Assembly (NCBI RefSeq): GCF_963675065.1
Contig: NZ_OY775906.1
Coordinates: 2,148,001 to 2,212,000 of the forward strand
DNA: 64,000 nucleotides
Origin: an uncultured Draconibacterium sp.
GTDB lineage: Bacteria > Bacteroidota > Bacteroidia > Bacteroidales > Prolixibacteraceae
Direction: 5' to 3'
Part shown: positions 26,807-34,714 of the stretch, piece after piece
Position numbering within the stretch: the stretch's first letter is position 1
How the letters are laid out: each line of letters starts with the position of its first letter
The notes under the pieces: model-generated
The model's database searches: none
What the model saw: only the letters and a program-made list of their open reading frames with translations
What the model was told of the DNA's origin: nothing
Position numbers and translations under genes: made by a program

Positions 26807-27418
26807 ATGGATCTTTTACTTTGGTTTGATTACATCGGTACATTTGTTTTTGCAATAAGCGGCACGCTGACTGCTGCCGACAAGCGCCTCGACTTTTTTG
26901 GCGCGACTGTAATTGGTTTTGTTACTGCCGTTGGCGGCGGTACCATGCGCGACCTTATGCTGGGCGACACACCTGTTGCCTGGATGCGCACCAACAATTA
27001 TTTCTGGATGATTATTGCCGCCGTTGTAGTAACTATAATTTTCCGCAAGCATGTAATGAAATTAAAACGCACCCTCTTTCTTTTCGATACCATTGGAATT
27101 GCCACCTTTACCTTGCTGGGATTAAAAAAGGCTTTACTTTTTAATATCGATCCATCGATGGCCGTGCTGATGGGCCTGTCATCGGCAGTGGTGGGAGGTG
27201 TTATTCGTGATATCCTGTGCAACGAAGTACCGCTGATCTTTCACCGCGAGATTTATGCTACCGCCTGTATTGCCGGAGCACTGGTGTACCTTTTGTTAAG
27301 CCGGCTGGGTGTTTCAGAAGTGATTTGCGAAACAGCAACCGTATCTTCCATTATTGCCATTCGTATCCTGGCCATTCGTTTTAACATCGCCCTGCCCCGG
27401 TTGACGCATAAGGATTGA
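26807..27418 (+). CDS. TRIC/UPF0126 family membrane protein
   Basis: A membrane protein of 203 residues with seven predicted helices and two internally repeated halves, each carrying the family glycine motif: TAVGGGTMRDLMLGDTP in the first and SAVVGGVIRDILCNEVP in the second. Bacterial members (YicG/YadS type) form trimeric cation channels; one branch has been linked to glycine. The ATG at 26807 is preferred over a TTG 15 bases upstream. It is the last gene before a long repeat array. Confidence 0.9.
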   Translation: MDLLLWFDYIGTFVFAISGTLTAADKRLDFFGATVIGFVTAVGGGTMRDLMLGDTPVAWMRTNNYFWMIIAAVVVTIIFRKHVMKLKRTLFLFDTIGIATFTLLGLKKALLFNIDPSMAVLMGLSSAVVGGVIRDILCNEVPLIFHREIYATACIAGALVYLLLSRLGVSEVICETATVSSIIAIRILAIRFNIALPRLTHKD

Positions 27419-27420
27419 AG

Positions 27421-28175
27421 AAAGAAATGCGTGAATGATATAATGCCACAATGCTTTAATCCAGAGGCTGTGTTGCTGGAATTGCCAAACTGATAAATTG
27501 TATAATTGCACTCGAAACTCGTGGCTCGAAGCTGATAGCTATCTCTTCTGCTACAGATCTCTCCTCGTTCCTCGTCGGGATGACAGCTGTTCTCAACTTT
27601 TGACTTGAGAATGCGTGAATGCTTTAATGATTTAATGCCACAATGCTTTAATCCAGTGATTGTATGTAAAACTGATAAATTGTAAAATTGAACTCGAAAC
27701 TCGCAGCTCGTAGCTCGTGGCTAGAAACTTTTAACTTGTAACTTCCTTCCTCCTTTCAACTTTTGCCTTTTGCCTTGAGAATGCGTAAATGCTTTAATGA
27801 TATAATGCCACAATGCTTTAATCCAGAGGCTGTGTTGCTGGAATTGCCAAACTGATAAATTGTTTAATTGTACTCGAAACTCGTGTCTCGTAGCTCGTGG
27901 CTCGTGGCTATCTCTTCTGCTACAGATCTCTCCTCGTTCCTCGTCGGGATGACAGCTGTTCTCAGCTTTTGCCTTGAGAATGCGTGAATGCTTTAACGCG
28001 AAAATGCTTTAATCCAGAGGCTGTGTTGCTGGAATTGCCAAACTGATAAATTGTAAAATTGAACTCGCGGCTCGTAGCTCGCAGCTCGTGGCTATCTCTT
28101 CTGCTACAGATCTCTCCTCGTTCCTCGTCGGGATGACAGCTGTTCTCAACTTTCCACTTTTGCCTTTTGCCTTGT
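27421..28175. repeat. Tandem array of about 180-bp intergenic repeats (4 copies)
   Basis: Four copies, with the marker CTGATAAATTGT at about 27490, 27672, 27852 and 28043. Each unit carries, in order, AATGCGTGAATGCTTTAATG, CCAGAGGCTGTGTTGCTGGA, the marker, ACTCGAAACTCG and a variable CTCG(T/C)(A/G)GCTCG run. Three copies also include CTACAGATCTCTCCTCGTTCC followed by TCGTCGGGATGACAGCTG. No coding frame is supported. The array fills the gap to pldA. Confidence 0.92.
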
Positions 28176-28180
28176 ACTCC

Positions 28181-29086
28181 CTACCACTCCACCAGCGATA
28201 GCCCAAAACCAACAACCGTTTGCCGGTGGTTATAATCGATCATACTTTCGCCATAACCCGAAAACACCTGTGCTCTGAATCGAAGGTTATCAATAATTTT
28301 TATGGAATAAGCCAGCCGGATACTGCCTCGGTTATTATCGCCAAAGCGTAAACTGTGGCGGGCCGTGCAATTAACCGCATGAATTCCTTTGCCCCAGGTA
28401 AACAGCAGCTCGCTGCGCCCCAGGTAATTTTCAATTCCCGGATTATCATCCTTTTCATCCGACTCGGGCAAACGCCACCAGGGTTTAAACACCACCGATG
28501 TATTTTTCCCTTCCAGCGCCACTTGTGCTATAATACGGTTCCAGCTGCGCGAGAGCGGATTTTCGCGGCCATTGCTCTGATGATTATACCCAAGTCCCAG
28601 AAAAACACCGTCCAACCCAAAGAGGCGGTAATGAAAAGGAAGAATAAACATCACTTCCGGCTCGTAATTTGTTTCACGAAAAGGGCGCGACAAGTCGGTG
28701 TTAAACACCTGCCAAAACGATGCCTGCGTATACGCCACCCAAATATCGCCGCCAACCCGATCACCAAATACATCGTTAAAGACCTTTGTTTTCAGGCTCA
28801 GCTGAAACATCTGCTCTGTTTTATTCAGCGGAATGGGCTCATCAATATTCCTGTCGGGATTAGCGCTATGCGGCATGCGGTCTACGTTGTCCGACACTTT
28901 GGCTACCATTACATAAACCGGTTTATAAGTACGGATTACAAACAAATCTTTATCGTCGCTTTCACTATCACCAAGATCCCAGTGATCAGCCATCGAGTTT
29001 TCCGCCTGCCCAAAAAGTTCCTGAGCAAAAGCAGCGGGAACCGCAAGCACCACGCCCATAAGCAGCATCGTTATTTTTATTCTCAT
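28181..29086 (-). CDS. pldA: Outer-membrane phospholipase A
   Basis: OMPLA of 301 residues with a cleavable signal peptide (MRIKITMLLMGVVLAVPAAFAQ). The catalytic signature YNHQSNGREN and the following LSRSWNR match the family His-Ser active site (YNHESNGRxGxxSRSWNR). The rest alternates hydrophobic strands and ends VVGFGLSLVEW, with the aromatic C-terminus of a beta barrel. The enzyme removes phospholipids from the outer leaflet when membrane asymmetry is lost. The gene is isolated, with repeat arrays on both sides. Confidence 0.93.
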   Translation of the reverse strand: MRIKITMLLMGVVLAVPAAFAQELFGQAENSMADHWDLGDSESDDKDLFVIRTYKPVYVMVAKVSDNVDRMPHSANPDRNIDEPIPLNKTEQMFQLSLKTKVFNDVFGDRVGGDIWVAYTQASFWQVFNTDLSRPFRETNYEPEVMFILPFHYRLFGLDGVFLGLGYNHQSNGRENPLSRSWNRIIAQVALEGKNTSVVFKPWWRLPESDEKDDNPGIENYLGRSELLFTWGKGIHAVNCTARHSLRFGDNNRGSIRLAYSIKIIDNLRFRAQVFSGYGESMIDYNHRQTVVGFGLSLVEW

Positions 29087-29194
29087 TATTTGGTGTTTAC
29101 TCTACGAATATAGGCAATAACAGCCTGCTTTACCTCATGCGATGGCAGTTTGGCTAACATCTTTTAACAGATGAAGGGAAATGAGGGACTGAGA

Positions 29195-30775
29195 GACTGA
29201 GGGGGGTGAAAAGTGAATGAGTTATTGAGTTATTGAGTGAATGCGTAAATGCTTTAATGCTCTAATGCTTTAATACAGAGGCTGTGTTGCCGGAATTGCT
29301 AAATTGTAAAATTGCACTCGAAACTCGCGGCTCGTAGCTCGTGGCTAGAAACTTGTAACTTCCTTCCACCGTTTAACTTTTGCCTTGAGAATGCGTAAAT
29401 GCTTTAATGCGTAAATGCTTTAATACAGAGGCGGAGTTACCGGAATTGCTAAACTGATAAATTGTAAAATTGCACTCGAAACTCGCGGCTCGTAGCTCGT
29501 GGCTAGAAACTTGTAACTTCCTTCCTCCTTTCAACTTTTGCCTTTTGCCTTGAGAATGCGTAAATGCTTTAATGCTCTAATGCTTTAATACAGAGGCGGA
29601 GTTACCGGAATTGCTAAACTGATAAATTGTAAAATTGTACTCGAAATTCGCGGCTCGTGTCTCGTGTCTCGCGGCTAGAAACTTGTAACTTGTAACTTCC
29701 TTCCACCGTTTAACTTTTGCCTTGAGAATGCGTGAATGCTTTAATGCGAAAATGCTTCTATTGCTGTAATTGCTAAACTGATAAATTGTTTAATTGTACT
29801 CGAAACTCGTGTCTCGCGGCTCGTGGCTAGAAACTTGTATCTTGTAACTTCCTTTTGCCTTTTGCCTTGAGAATGCGTGAATGCTTTAATGCGTAAATGC
29901 TTTAATCCAGAGGCTGTGTTGCCGGAATTGCCAAACTGATAAATTGTAAAATTGCACTCGAAACTCGCGGCTCGTAGCTCGTGGCGAGAAACTTGTAACT
30001 TGTAACTTCCTTCCACCGTTTAACTTTTGCCTTGAGAATGCGTAAATGCTTTAATGCGTAAATGCTTTAATCCAGAGGCGGAGTTGCCGGAATTGCTAAA
30101 CTGATAAATTGTTTAATTGTACTCGAAACTCGTCGCCCGTGTCTCGTGTCTCGCAGCTCGTGTCTCGCGGCTAGAAACTTGTAACTTGTAACTTCCTTCC
30201 ACCGTTTAACTTTTGCCTTGAGAATGCGTGAATGCTTTAATGCGAAAATGCTTTAATACAGAGGCTGTGTTGCCGGAATTGCTAAACTGATAAATTGTAA
30301 AATTGTACTCGAAACTCGCGGCTCGTAGCTCGTAGCTCGTGGCTCGCGGCTAGAAACTTGTAACTTGTAACTTCCTTCCTCCTTTCAACTTTTGCCTTTT
30401 GCCTTGAGAATGCGTGAATGCTTTAATGCGAAAATGCTTTAATCCAGAGGCTGTGTTGCCGGAATTGCTAAACTGATAAATTGTAAAATTGTACTCGAAA
30501 CTCGCGGCTCGTAGCTCGTGGCGAGAAACTTGTAACTTGTAACTTCCTTTTGCCTTTTGCCTTGAGAATGCGTAAATGCTTTAATGCGTAAATGCTTTAA
30601 TACGAAAATGCTTCTATTGCTGTAATTGCTAAACTGATAAATTGTTTAATTGTACTCGAAACTCGTGTCTCGCGGCTAGAAACTTGCAGCTTGCCAATTG
30701 CCATTTTGCCAACTGCCAACTACTTGCGGCTTGCAGCTTGTAACACGTAACTCATAACACGCAGCTCGTTCACAT
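29195..30775. repeat. Tandem array of about 150-190-bp intergenic repeats (9 copies)
   Basis: Nine units with the marker TGATAAATTGT or a variant, at about 29302, 29455, 29606, 29778, 29937, 30100, 30288, 30472 and 30633. Consensus order: GAGAATGCGTGAATGC, TTTAATGC(G/T)(A/T)AAATGC, CAGAGGC(T/G)G(T/A)GTT, CCGGAATTGCTAAA, the marker, CTCGAAACTCGCGGCTCG, TAGCTCGTGGCTAGAAAC, TTGTAACTTCCTTCC, TTTAACTTTTGCCTTGA. Units differ by internal duplication of the CTCG and TTGTAACT motifs and by alternative blocks. It is the same family as 27.4, 37.5 and (inverted) 10.4 kb. Confidence 0.93.
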
Positions 30776-30894
30776 CTTTTTACTTGATTTCTTTTATGTT
30801 ATATAAACAATAACTACTTTAGTGGCTCATAACCCGGTCACAGAGAGAAGATTCAAGATGTTGGAACGTGCCCCAGGAAAACTACTATTTATCC

Positions 30895-30934
30895 GTTTGT
30901 AAATGCTTATAAACGTTTACAAATACTTACAAAC
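30895..30934. repeat. 40-bp imperfect palindrome of four 10-bp quarters
   Basis: The segment reads GTTTGTAAAT GCTTATAAAC, then GTTTACAAAT ACTTACAAAC. Sixteen of its 20 base pairs are complementary around AAACGTTT, and it is also a 10-bp direct repeat. It lies between the repeat array and the AT-rich cassette region, about 90 bases before the first cassette boundary. Confidence 0.75.
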
Positions 30935-31000
30935 AGATATATTGCTGAAAACAAGCGATTTATACAAAAATATAATTACCTGTTGCTATAAGAGATATAA

Positions 31001-31031
31001 GTGTAATACATTTACACATAAGTTACCACCC
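31001..31031 (+). other. Cassette boundary with a degenerate attC-like end
   Basis: A short stem GTGTAA (31001-31006) with TTACAC (31012-31017) is followed by GTTACCACCC at 31022-31031. These ten bases are exactly complementary to GGGTGGTAAC at 32044-32053, the start of the next attC-like site. In integron cassettes the core at the cassette's 5' end matches the inverse core of its own attC in this way. Confidence 0.6.
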
Positions 31032-31043
31032 ATTTAAAAAAAG

Positions 31044-31838
31044 ATGATACGAACATTGTATTTACGATTAAACCTATTGCTTATCTGCCTAATTCTTTTG
31101 AATATTTATTCTTATGGAATAGAAAATGATTCATTAAAATGTAATATATCTGTAGTACGTGAAGTGTATCAAAATCAAGACAATGTTTCTAAGAAATTAA
31201 TGTTAGAGTTCTTAAAGACTTTTGGAAAGGATTGTAAAAATAATGTTGAGTTTAGTGAATTTAGCAACGAAACTCTCTATAAAGTGATTCAAAAAAATTC
31301 TGATGTATTCTCTAAAACACTTGAAGACAATTTAAATCAAATCGACTTTAATGAAATCATTTTCAATTTGAAAAACCCTTTGAACGACCTAATAGACCTT
31401 GACTTGACTATTATTAAAATTGCGGACACAAAAATTGACAAATCAATCAAAGACAAATTAATAATTGCAATTAATTCTGGAAACTGGGAAGAATCTAAAA
31501 ATGTTGAGAATGTAAGTGAAAAAATTGTTATGTTTTTCCTTCCTGACTCTGTTCAATTTAATGCAATATTAAATTCTGACAAGTCAGAAGGAATTTATGA
31601 AGTTTCAGGTGACTTTGAATATTATGCAGGCAAAATAATTGATTCGTATAAAGATTCAACTCTAAATGTCACTTATAGCACTAAAAGATTCTTTATTGTC
31701 AACAATGATGTGATAGATAAAATGAGACAGGAAAGTCCATTTGGAATCTTGCTCCTAAATGACAATAAATACAAAATAAAAACCGGAGTCTATACAGACT
31801 TAGGAATCCAGCAAATAATTAATGAATTCTTTAAGTAA
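31044..31838 (+). CDS. Hypothetical secreted protein, cassette 1
   Basis: A protein of 264 residues that I do not recognise. An N-terminal hydrophobic segment (LNLLLICLILLNIYSYG) followed by a polar region looks like a signal peptide. The rest is Asn-, Lys- and Ile-rich with predicted helices and no clear motif. Its codon use is much more AT-rich than that of the housekeeping genes, suggesting recent acquisition. It is the first gene of a segment bounded by matching integron-type cores at 31022 and 32044, and starts 13 bases after the left core, typical of cassette genes. Confidence 0.7.
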   Translation: MIRTLYLRLNLLLICLILLNIYSYGIENDSLKCNISVVREVYQNQDNVSKKLMLEFLKTFGKDCKNNVEFSEFSNETLYKVIQKNSDVFSKTLEDNLNQIDFNEIIFNLKNPLNDLIDLDLTIIKIADTKIDKSIKDKLIIAINSGNWEESKNVENVSEKIVMFFLPDSVQFNAILNSDKSEGIYEVSGDFEYYAGKIIDSYKDSTLNVTYSTKRFFIVNNDVIDKMRQESPFGILLLNDNKYKIKTGVYTDLGIQQIINEFFK

Positions 31839-31858
31839 TAACCTCTTAATTTCTTTTT

Positions 31859-32038
31859 ATGAAAACTATATTTTTAACAAACAGTGATGATCAAGAAATC
31901 CTTGTAAACATTGATAACATGACACATGCAACACCAAATGCAGATGGTGGTTCAATAATTTATACAACAAGGACAAAACCCTATGATGTGATTTGGGTTA
32001 AAGAAAGTCTTGACCAAATTAAAGCCCTAATTAAATAA
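31859..32038 (+). CDS. Small FlbD-like protein, cassette 1
   Basis: An ORF of 59 codons beginning MKTIFLTNSDDQEILVNI and ending VKESLDQIKALIK. The pattern (short strand with LTN, xxEILVN, a central loop with a gap before GGSIIYT, then VKES and a C-terminal helix) resembles the small FlbD/swarming-motility-like family that is also common outside flagellar clusters. Resemblance is weak and no function is implied. It starts 20 bases after the previous gene and stops 5 bases before the attC-like site, which supports it being the second gene of one cassette. Confidence 0.6.
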   Translation: MKTIFLTNSDDQEILVNIDNMTHATPNADGGSIIYTTRTKPYDVIWVKESLDQIKALIK

Positions 32039-32043
32039 AAAAC

Positions 32044-32179
32044 GGGTGGTAACAATGTATAAATTCCATTGCGGTTTTAGTAATGACAACAAGTTGGTTA
32101 GCCCGCAACAACATTGCTGCGGCACGACAGGAAATCGCTCCTCAATCCGCAACGATAATTTATACTAACCGTTGTATGC
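32044..32179 (+). other. attC-like recombination site A
   Basis: Reading left to right: inverse core GGGTGGTAAC (32044-32053), inner arm TATAAATT, a further stem TTGCGG with CCGCAA around an imperfectly folded centre, inner arm AATTTATA (8-bp perfect partner) and core GTTGTATGC (32171-32179). The layout R''-L''-loop-L'-R', about 135 bases, is that of an integron attC. The left core matches the start of cassette 1 and the right core matches the inverse core of site B, as the cassette model requires. Confidence 0.75.
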
Positions 32180-32201
32180 AATTGTAAAAAACAGCCCAGA
32201 A

Positions 32202-32804
32202 ATGACAAAAGGGAATAAGAAAAATATCAGGAATAAAAATAGGATTAATAAAAGAGAGTCATCCAATAAGAGAAAAGAAAGGAAAAACAAATGGGTGAAA
32301 TTATTGATTCTATTAGGAATATTTTTCGCAATATTCTTCTTGATTGTCAAGCCATTTCTTCCAAATAAAAATAAAATAACTAGCAGAACTGAAATAAAAT
32401 TCACGAAGGAAGGTGAACTTTCTTTTTTCGACAAACAGGATAATAAAATAATTACAACTATTGATATCGAGATTGCTGAAGATGATTATGAAAGAGCATT
32501 AGGTCTTATGTTTAGGTATTCTATGAGTGATAGTGTTGGGATGTTGTTTATTATGGAAAATGAAGTGCCTCAATCATTTTGGATGAAGGATACTTATATT
32601 TCTCTGGACATATTGTACTTGAATCGGGATTTTCAAATTGTAAAGATTCAAAAATATGCTCAACCATTGTCAGAACAATCTATTCCATCGATTGAGAAAT
32701 CGAAATACGTAATTGAAGTAATTGGGGGATTTTGTGATAAGTTAAATATTAAAGAAGGTGACATTGTAAAATATAAAAGAACAACAGCATACAACAAAGT
32801 GTAA
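32202..32804 (+). CDS. Membrane-anchored DUF192 protein, cassette 2
   Basis: A protein of 200 residues. A strongly basic N-terminus (about 30 residues of Lys, Arg and Asn) precedes one membrane helix (LLILLGIFFAIFFLIVKPFL) and a DUF192 domain. The domain is recognised by DYERALGLMFRYSMSDSVGMLF and the hallmark FWMKDTYISLDILYLN, and ends with VIEVIGGFCDKLNIKEGD. DUF192 function is poorly known. The ATG at 32202 is preferred over a TTG at 32172. Its last codons and stop lie inside attC-like site B, a common property of cassette genes. Base composition is AT-rich. Confidence 0.82.
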   Translation: MTKGNKKNIRNKNRINKRESSNKRKERKNKWVKLLILLGIFFAIFFLIVKPFLPNKNKITSRTEIKFTKEGELSFFDKQDNKIITTIDIEIAEDDYERALGLMFRYSMSDSVGMLFIMENEVPQSFWMKDTYISLDILYLNRDFQIVKIQKYAQPLSEQSIPSIEKSKYVIEVIGGFCDKLNIKEGDIVKYKRTTAYNKV

Positions 32805-32920
32805 ATTTAATAGCGGGTTCGGTGGGTGTTCCAACGTTGGATTCACGCCCAATTATCCGTTCCATTCGGACGGAAAACCACATTGAAAACCGGTACGCAA
32901 CATACACTTAACGTTACGAT
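32787..32920 (+). other. attC-like recombination site B
   Basis: Inverse core GCATACAAC (32787-32795) is the exact complement of GTTGTATGC at 32171-32179, the 5' end of cassette 2. The inner arm AAGTGTA pairs with TACACTT at 32904-32910, and the site ends with core GTTACGAT at 32913-32920. The roughly 100-base centre includes inverted repeats (CCGTCC-type and CCAACGTTGG). No matching inverse core ATCGTAAC was found downstream, so this is the last recognisable site. Confidence 0.75.
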
Positions 32921-32971
32921 AAACTCAACCAACAACAACAAGGAACAACACTACTATATAAAACTCATAAA

Positions 32972-33151
32972 ATGAAAACCAACATTTCTATTTACATCTT
33001 AAGCCTTCTAGTCCTGATTGCAGGAATAGTTTTAACGGTAAAAAATCCTGGATCAGGAAGAATGCAAATGATAGCCGGCGGATTAACCATGCTAGGCTTC
33101 ACTTTGAATATTCTGAGTTTTCTGCTACGTATCCGAAAAAAGAAAATCTGA
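32972..33151 (+). CDS. Small two-helix membrane protein
   Basis: An ORF of 59 codons beginning MKTNISIYILSLLVLIAG, with two hydrophobic helices (about residues 5-22 and 32-52) separated by a short loop (VKNPGSGRMQ) and ending in a basic tail (RIRKKKI). The signal-anchor shape and the spacing of 30 bases to the next gene favour a real gene. No family was recognised with confidence. It lies just beyond the last attC-like core and is probably chromosomal. Confidence 0.55.
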   Translation: MKTNISIYILSLLVLIAGIVLTVKNPGSGRMQMIAGGLTMLGFTLNILSFLLRIRKKKI

Positions 33152-33181
33152 ACCAATAAATTCGAACCGATTAACGATAAA

Positions 33182-33790
33182 ATGATGACCAGAGAGGAAC
33201 GTCTGAAATTCTGTAAGATTTGTGTGAACAAGCGAATGAGTTTACAAGAAGGACTTATCTGCAACATTAGTGGCCAAGTTGCCGATTTTGAGGAACACTG
33301 TCCGCATTTTAAAGAAGATGAGCGAGCAAAACAAGAAATAGTCGCACGCGAAGAATATAACGCTTTGGTGAAGGATGCTGCAAGCACGGGCAGACGCTTT
33401 GCCAACTACTTCCTTGACTGGATTTTTGCTTATATCTTGATGTTGCTATTACTTTTCACCATGGGAATTGTACTTGGAATTGTTACGCCAGGAGCTGTTG
33501 ACCGTATTACCAACAACTTTGCCTTTGTATACGGACTTATACTTCTCTGCTATTATATGTATTTTGTAATCTTTGAAGCAACTACCGGGCGTACCCCTGG
33601 CAAATTTATTACCGGTACGAAAGTAGTTACAATGGATGGCGAACAACCGAATTTCTCAACCATTCTACTAAGGTCTATCTGTCGCTTTATACCTTTTGAA
33701 GCCTTCTCGTTCCTCACCGAGTCGAAAACCGGCTGGCACGACCGCTTATCGAAAACACGTGTGATAATTGTTAAGAAAGAAAAGAAATAA
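33182..33790 (+). CDS. RDD family membrane protein with N-terminal Cys motif
   Basis: A protein of 202 residues. The first 45 residues carry cysteines and histidine (FCKICVNKRM, then GLICNISGQ and HCPHFKED) in a zinc-ribbon-like arrangement. The RDD domain follows, with RRFANYFLDWIFAYIL, EATTGRTPGKFITGTKVV and TGWHDRLSKTRVI. RDD proteins are thought to take part in transport, some as sodium/proton antiporters, but roles vary. It starts with two possible ATGs (33182 and 33185). The lipoprotein gene follows after 5 bases, so the two are probably one unit. Confidence 0.82.
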   Translation: MMTREERLKFCKICVNKRMSLQEGLICNISGQVADFEEHCPHFKEDERAKQEIVAREEYNALVKDAASTGRRFANYFLDWIFAYILMLLLLFTMGIVLGIVTPGAVDRITNNFAFVYGLILLCYYMYFVIFEATTGRTPGKFITGTKVVTMDGEQPNFSTILLRSICRFIPFEAFSFLTESKTGWHDRLSKTRVIIVKKEKK

Positions 33791-33795
33791 ACCCT

Positions 33796-34374
33796 ATGAA
33801 AAGATTAAGTTTTATTGCTGCGTTATTCGTAATTATTGCTTTTAACTTCGGCTGCCACAACGGACATACAGGCGAAAACTGTATCGACAACAACCCGTAT
33901 TTTGAACCGGAACCTCTACCGGAGTCAGGTACCTTGGCATGTTCATTTTATACCAACTCAAAAATTTCTATCGATGAAGATACTACCCAAAACCTTACCG
34001 TAGCTTATATTCAGGAAGGTAGCAATACTGTTTTCAGGTATTATTACAACGACCATTGGGAAGCGACAGGTTCTGTAGGAGAATACGATACTTTACCACC
34101 TCCTCCAGCTGATGCATTTGAAACAGCTGTGGTTTTTGAGGTGCCTTCCAACAAGGAAGAATTTCTGCTTAGTGGTAACGATTTAAAAAGAGCAAATGCC
34201 ATGTACGGAAATATCTGCAACTGCTCGGCTTACGGTTATCTACCAATTACCTCGGGGTGCATAAAAGGAATTAAAATAAACGACTCTGAGTGGCAAATTG
34301 ATATCAACATCCTGGCTGAAAAGGATGATGTTGTTTTCAGCAAAATGATTTCCGATAGGTTTATAACTCCATAA
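33796..34374 (+). CDS. Hypothetical lipoprotein
   Basis: A protein of 192 residues with a lipoprotein signal (LSFIAALFVIIAFNFGC, Cys at about residue 20), so it is presumably exported and lipid-anchored. The mature part has a Pro-rich stretch (DTLPPPPADAF), a beta-rich middle and three further cysteines (ICNCSAYGYLPITSGC) that could form disulfides. I do not recognise a family. It follows the RDD gene by 5 bases. Confidence 0.7.
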   Translation: MKRLSFIAALFVIIAFNFGCHNGHTGENCIDNNPYFEPEPLPESGTLACSFYTNSKISIDEDTTQNLTVAYIQEGSNTVFRYYYNDHWEATGSVGEYDTLPPPPADAFETAVVFEVPSNKEEFLLSGNDLKRANAMYGNICNCSAYGYLPITSGCIKGIKINDSEWQIDINILAEKDDVVFSKMISDRFITP

Positions 34375-34714
34375 TTATCTATTTTTTATCTACAACCGTC
34401 CCTCCTAAATCCAGGGGTTAGACGTTCTTGCAAGATTATTTCGGTTGTTTCTCCCTCACAAAAACATTGTTTTGGAATCTCACCCTTAGTGAACTACGAA
34501 TTCGTTTATTCCAACGCGATTTATTACTGTCTGATCCATGAGAGTATAATAATGACATTTTAAACATTATGCCTTTAGTGGTTAAGGTACAGCAACATCA
34601 TCCAACCATAGTTCAAAATCCGATTTGCAAAAGCCCACAATTTACCATAACTTGTAGATTGATTAACCAAATACCTCAACGTGTTAACTTAAAAACAATT
34701 AAAACACATTTATT
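34375..34714. other. 340-base gap without recognised features
   Basis: The stretch between the lipoprotein gene and the first paralogue gene is AT-rich. It holds no convincing terminator. Its last 30 bases (AATTAAAACACATTTATT before the ATG) closely resemble the leader of the second paralogue gene at 35757, suggesting a shared expression signal. Confidence 0.5.

Noticed and set aside
29741..30016. Open frame of 91 codons on the minus strand (and a similar one at 10520-10747)
   Set aside because: Both are translations of the dispersed CTCG-type repeat in inverse orientation.
31022..32920. Insertion sequence or transposon as the source of the AT-rich genes
   Set aside because: No transposase, no terminal inverted repeats with target duplication; the matched core pairs fit integron cassettes better.
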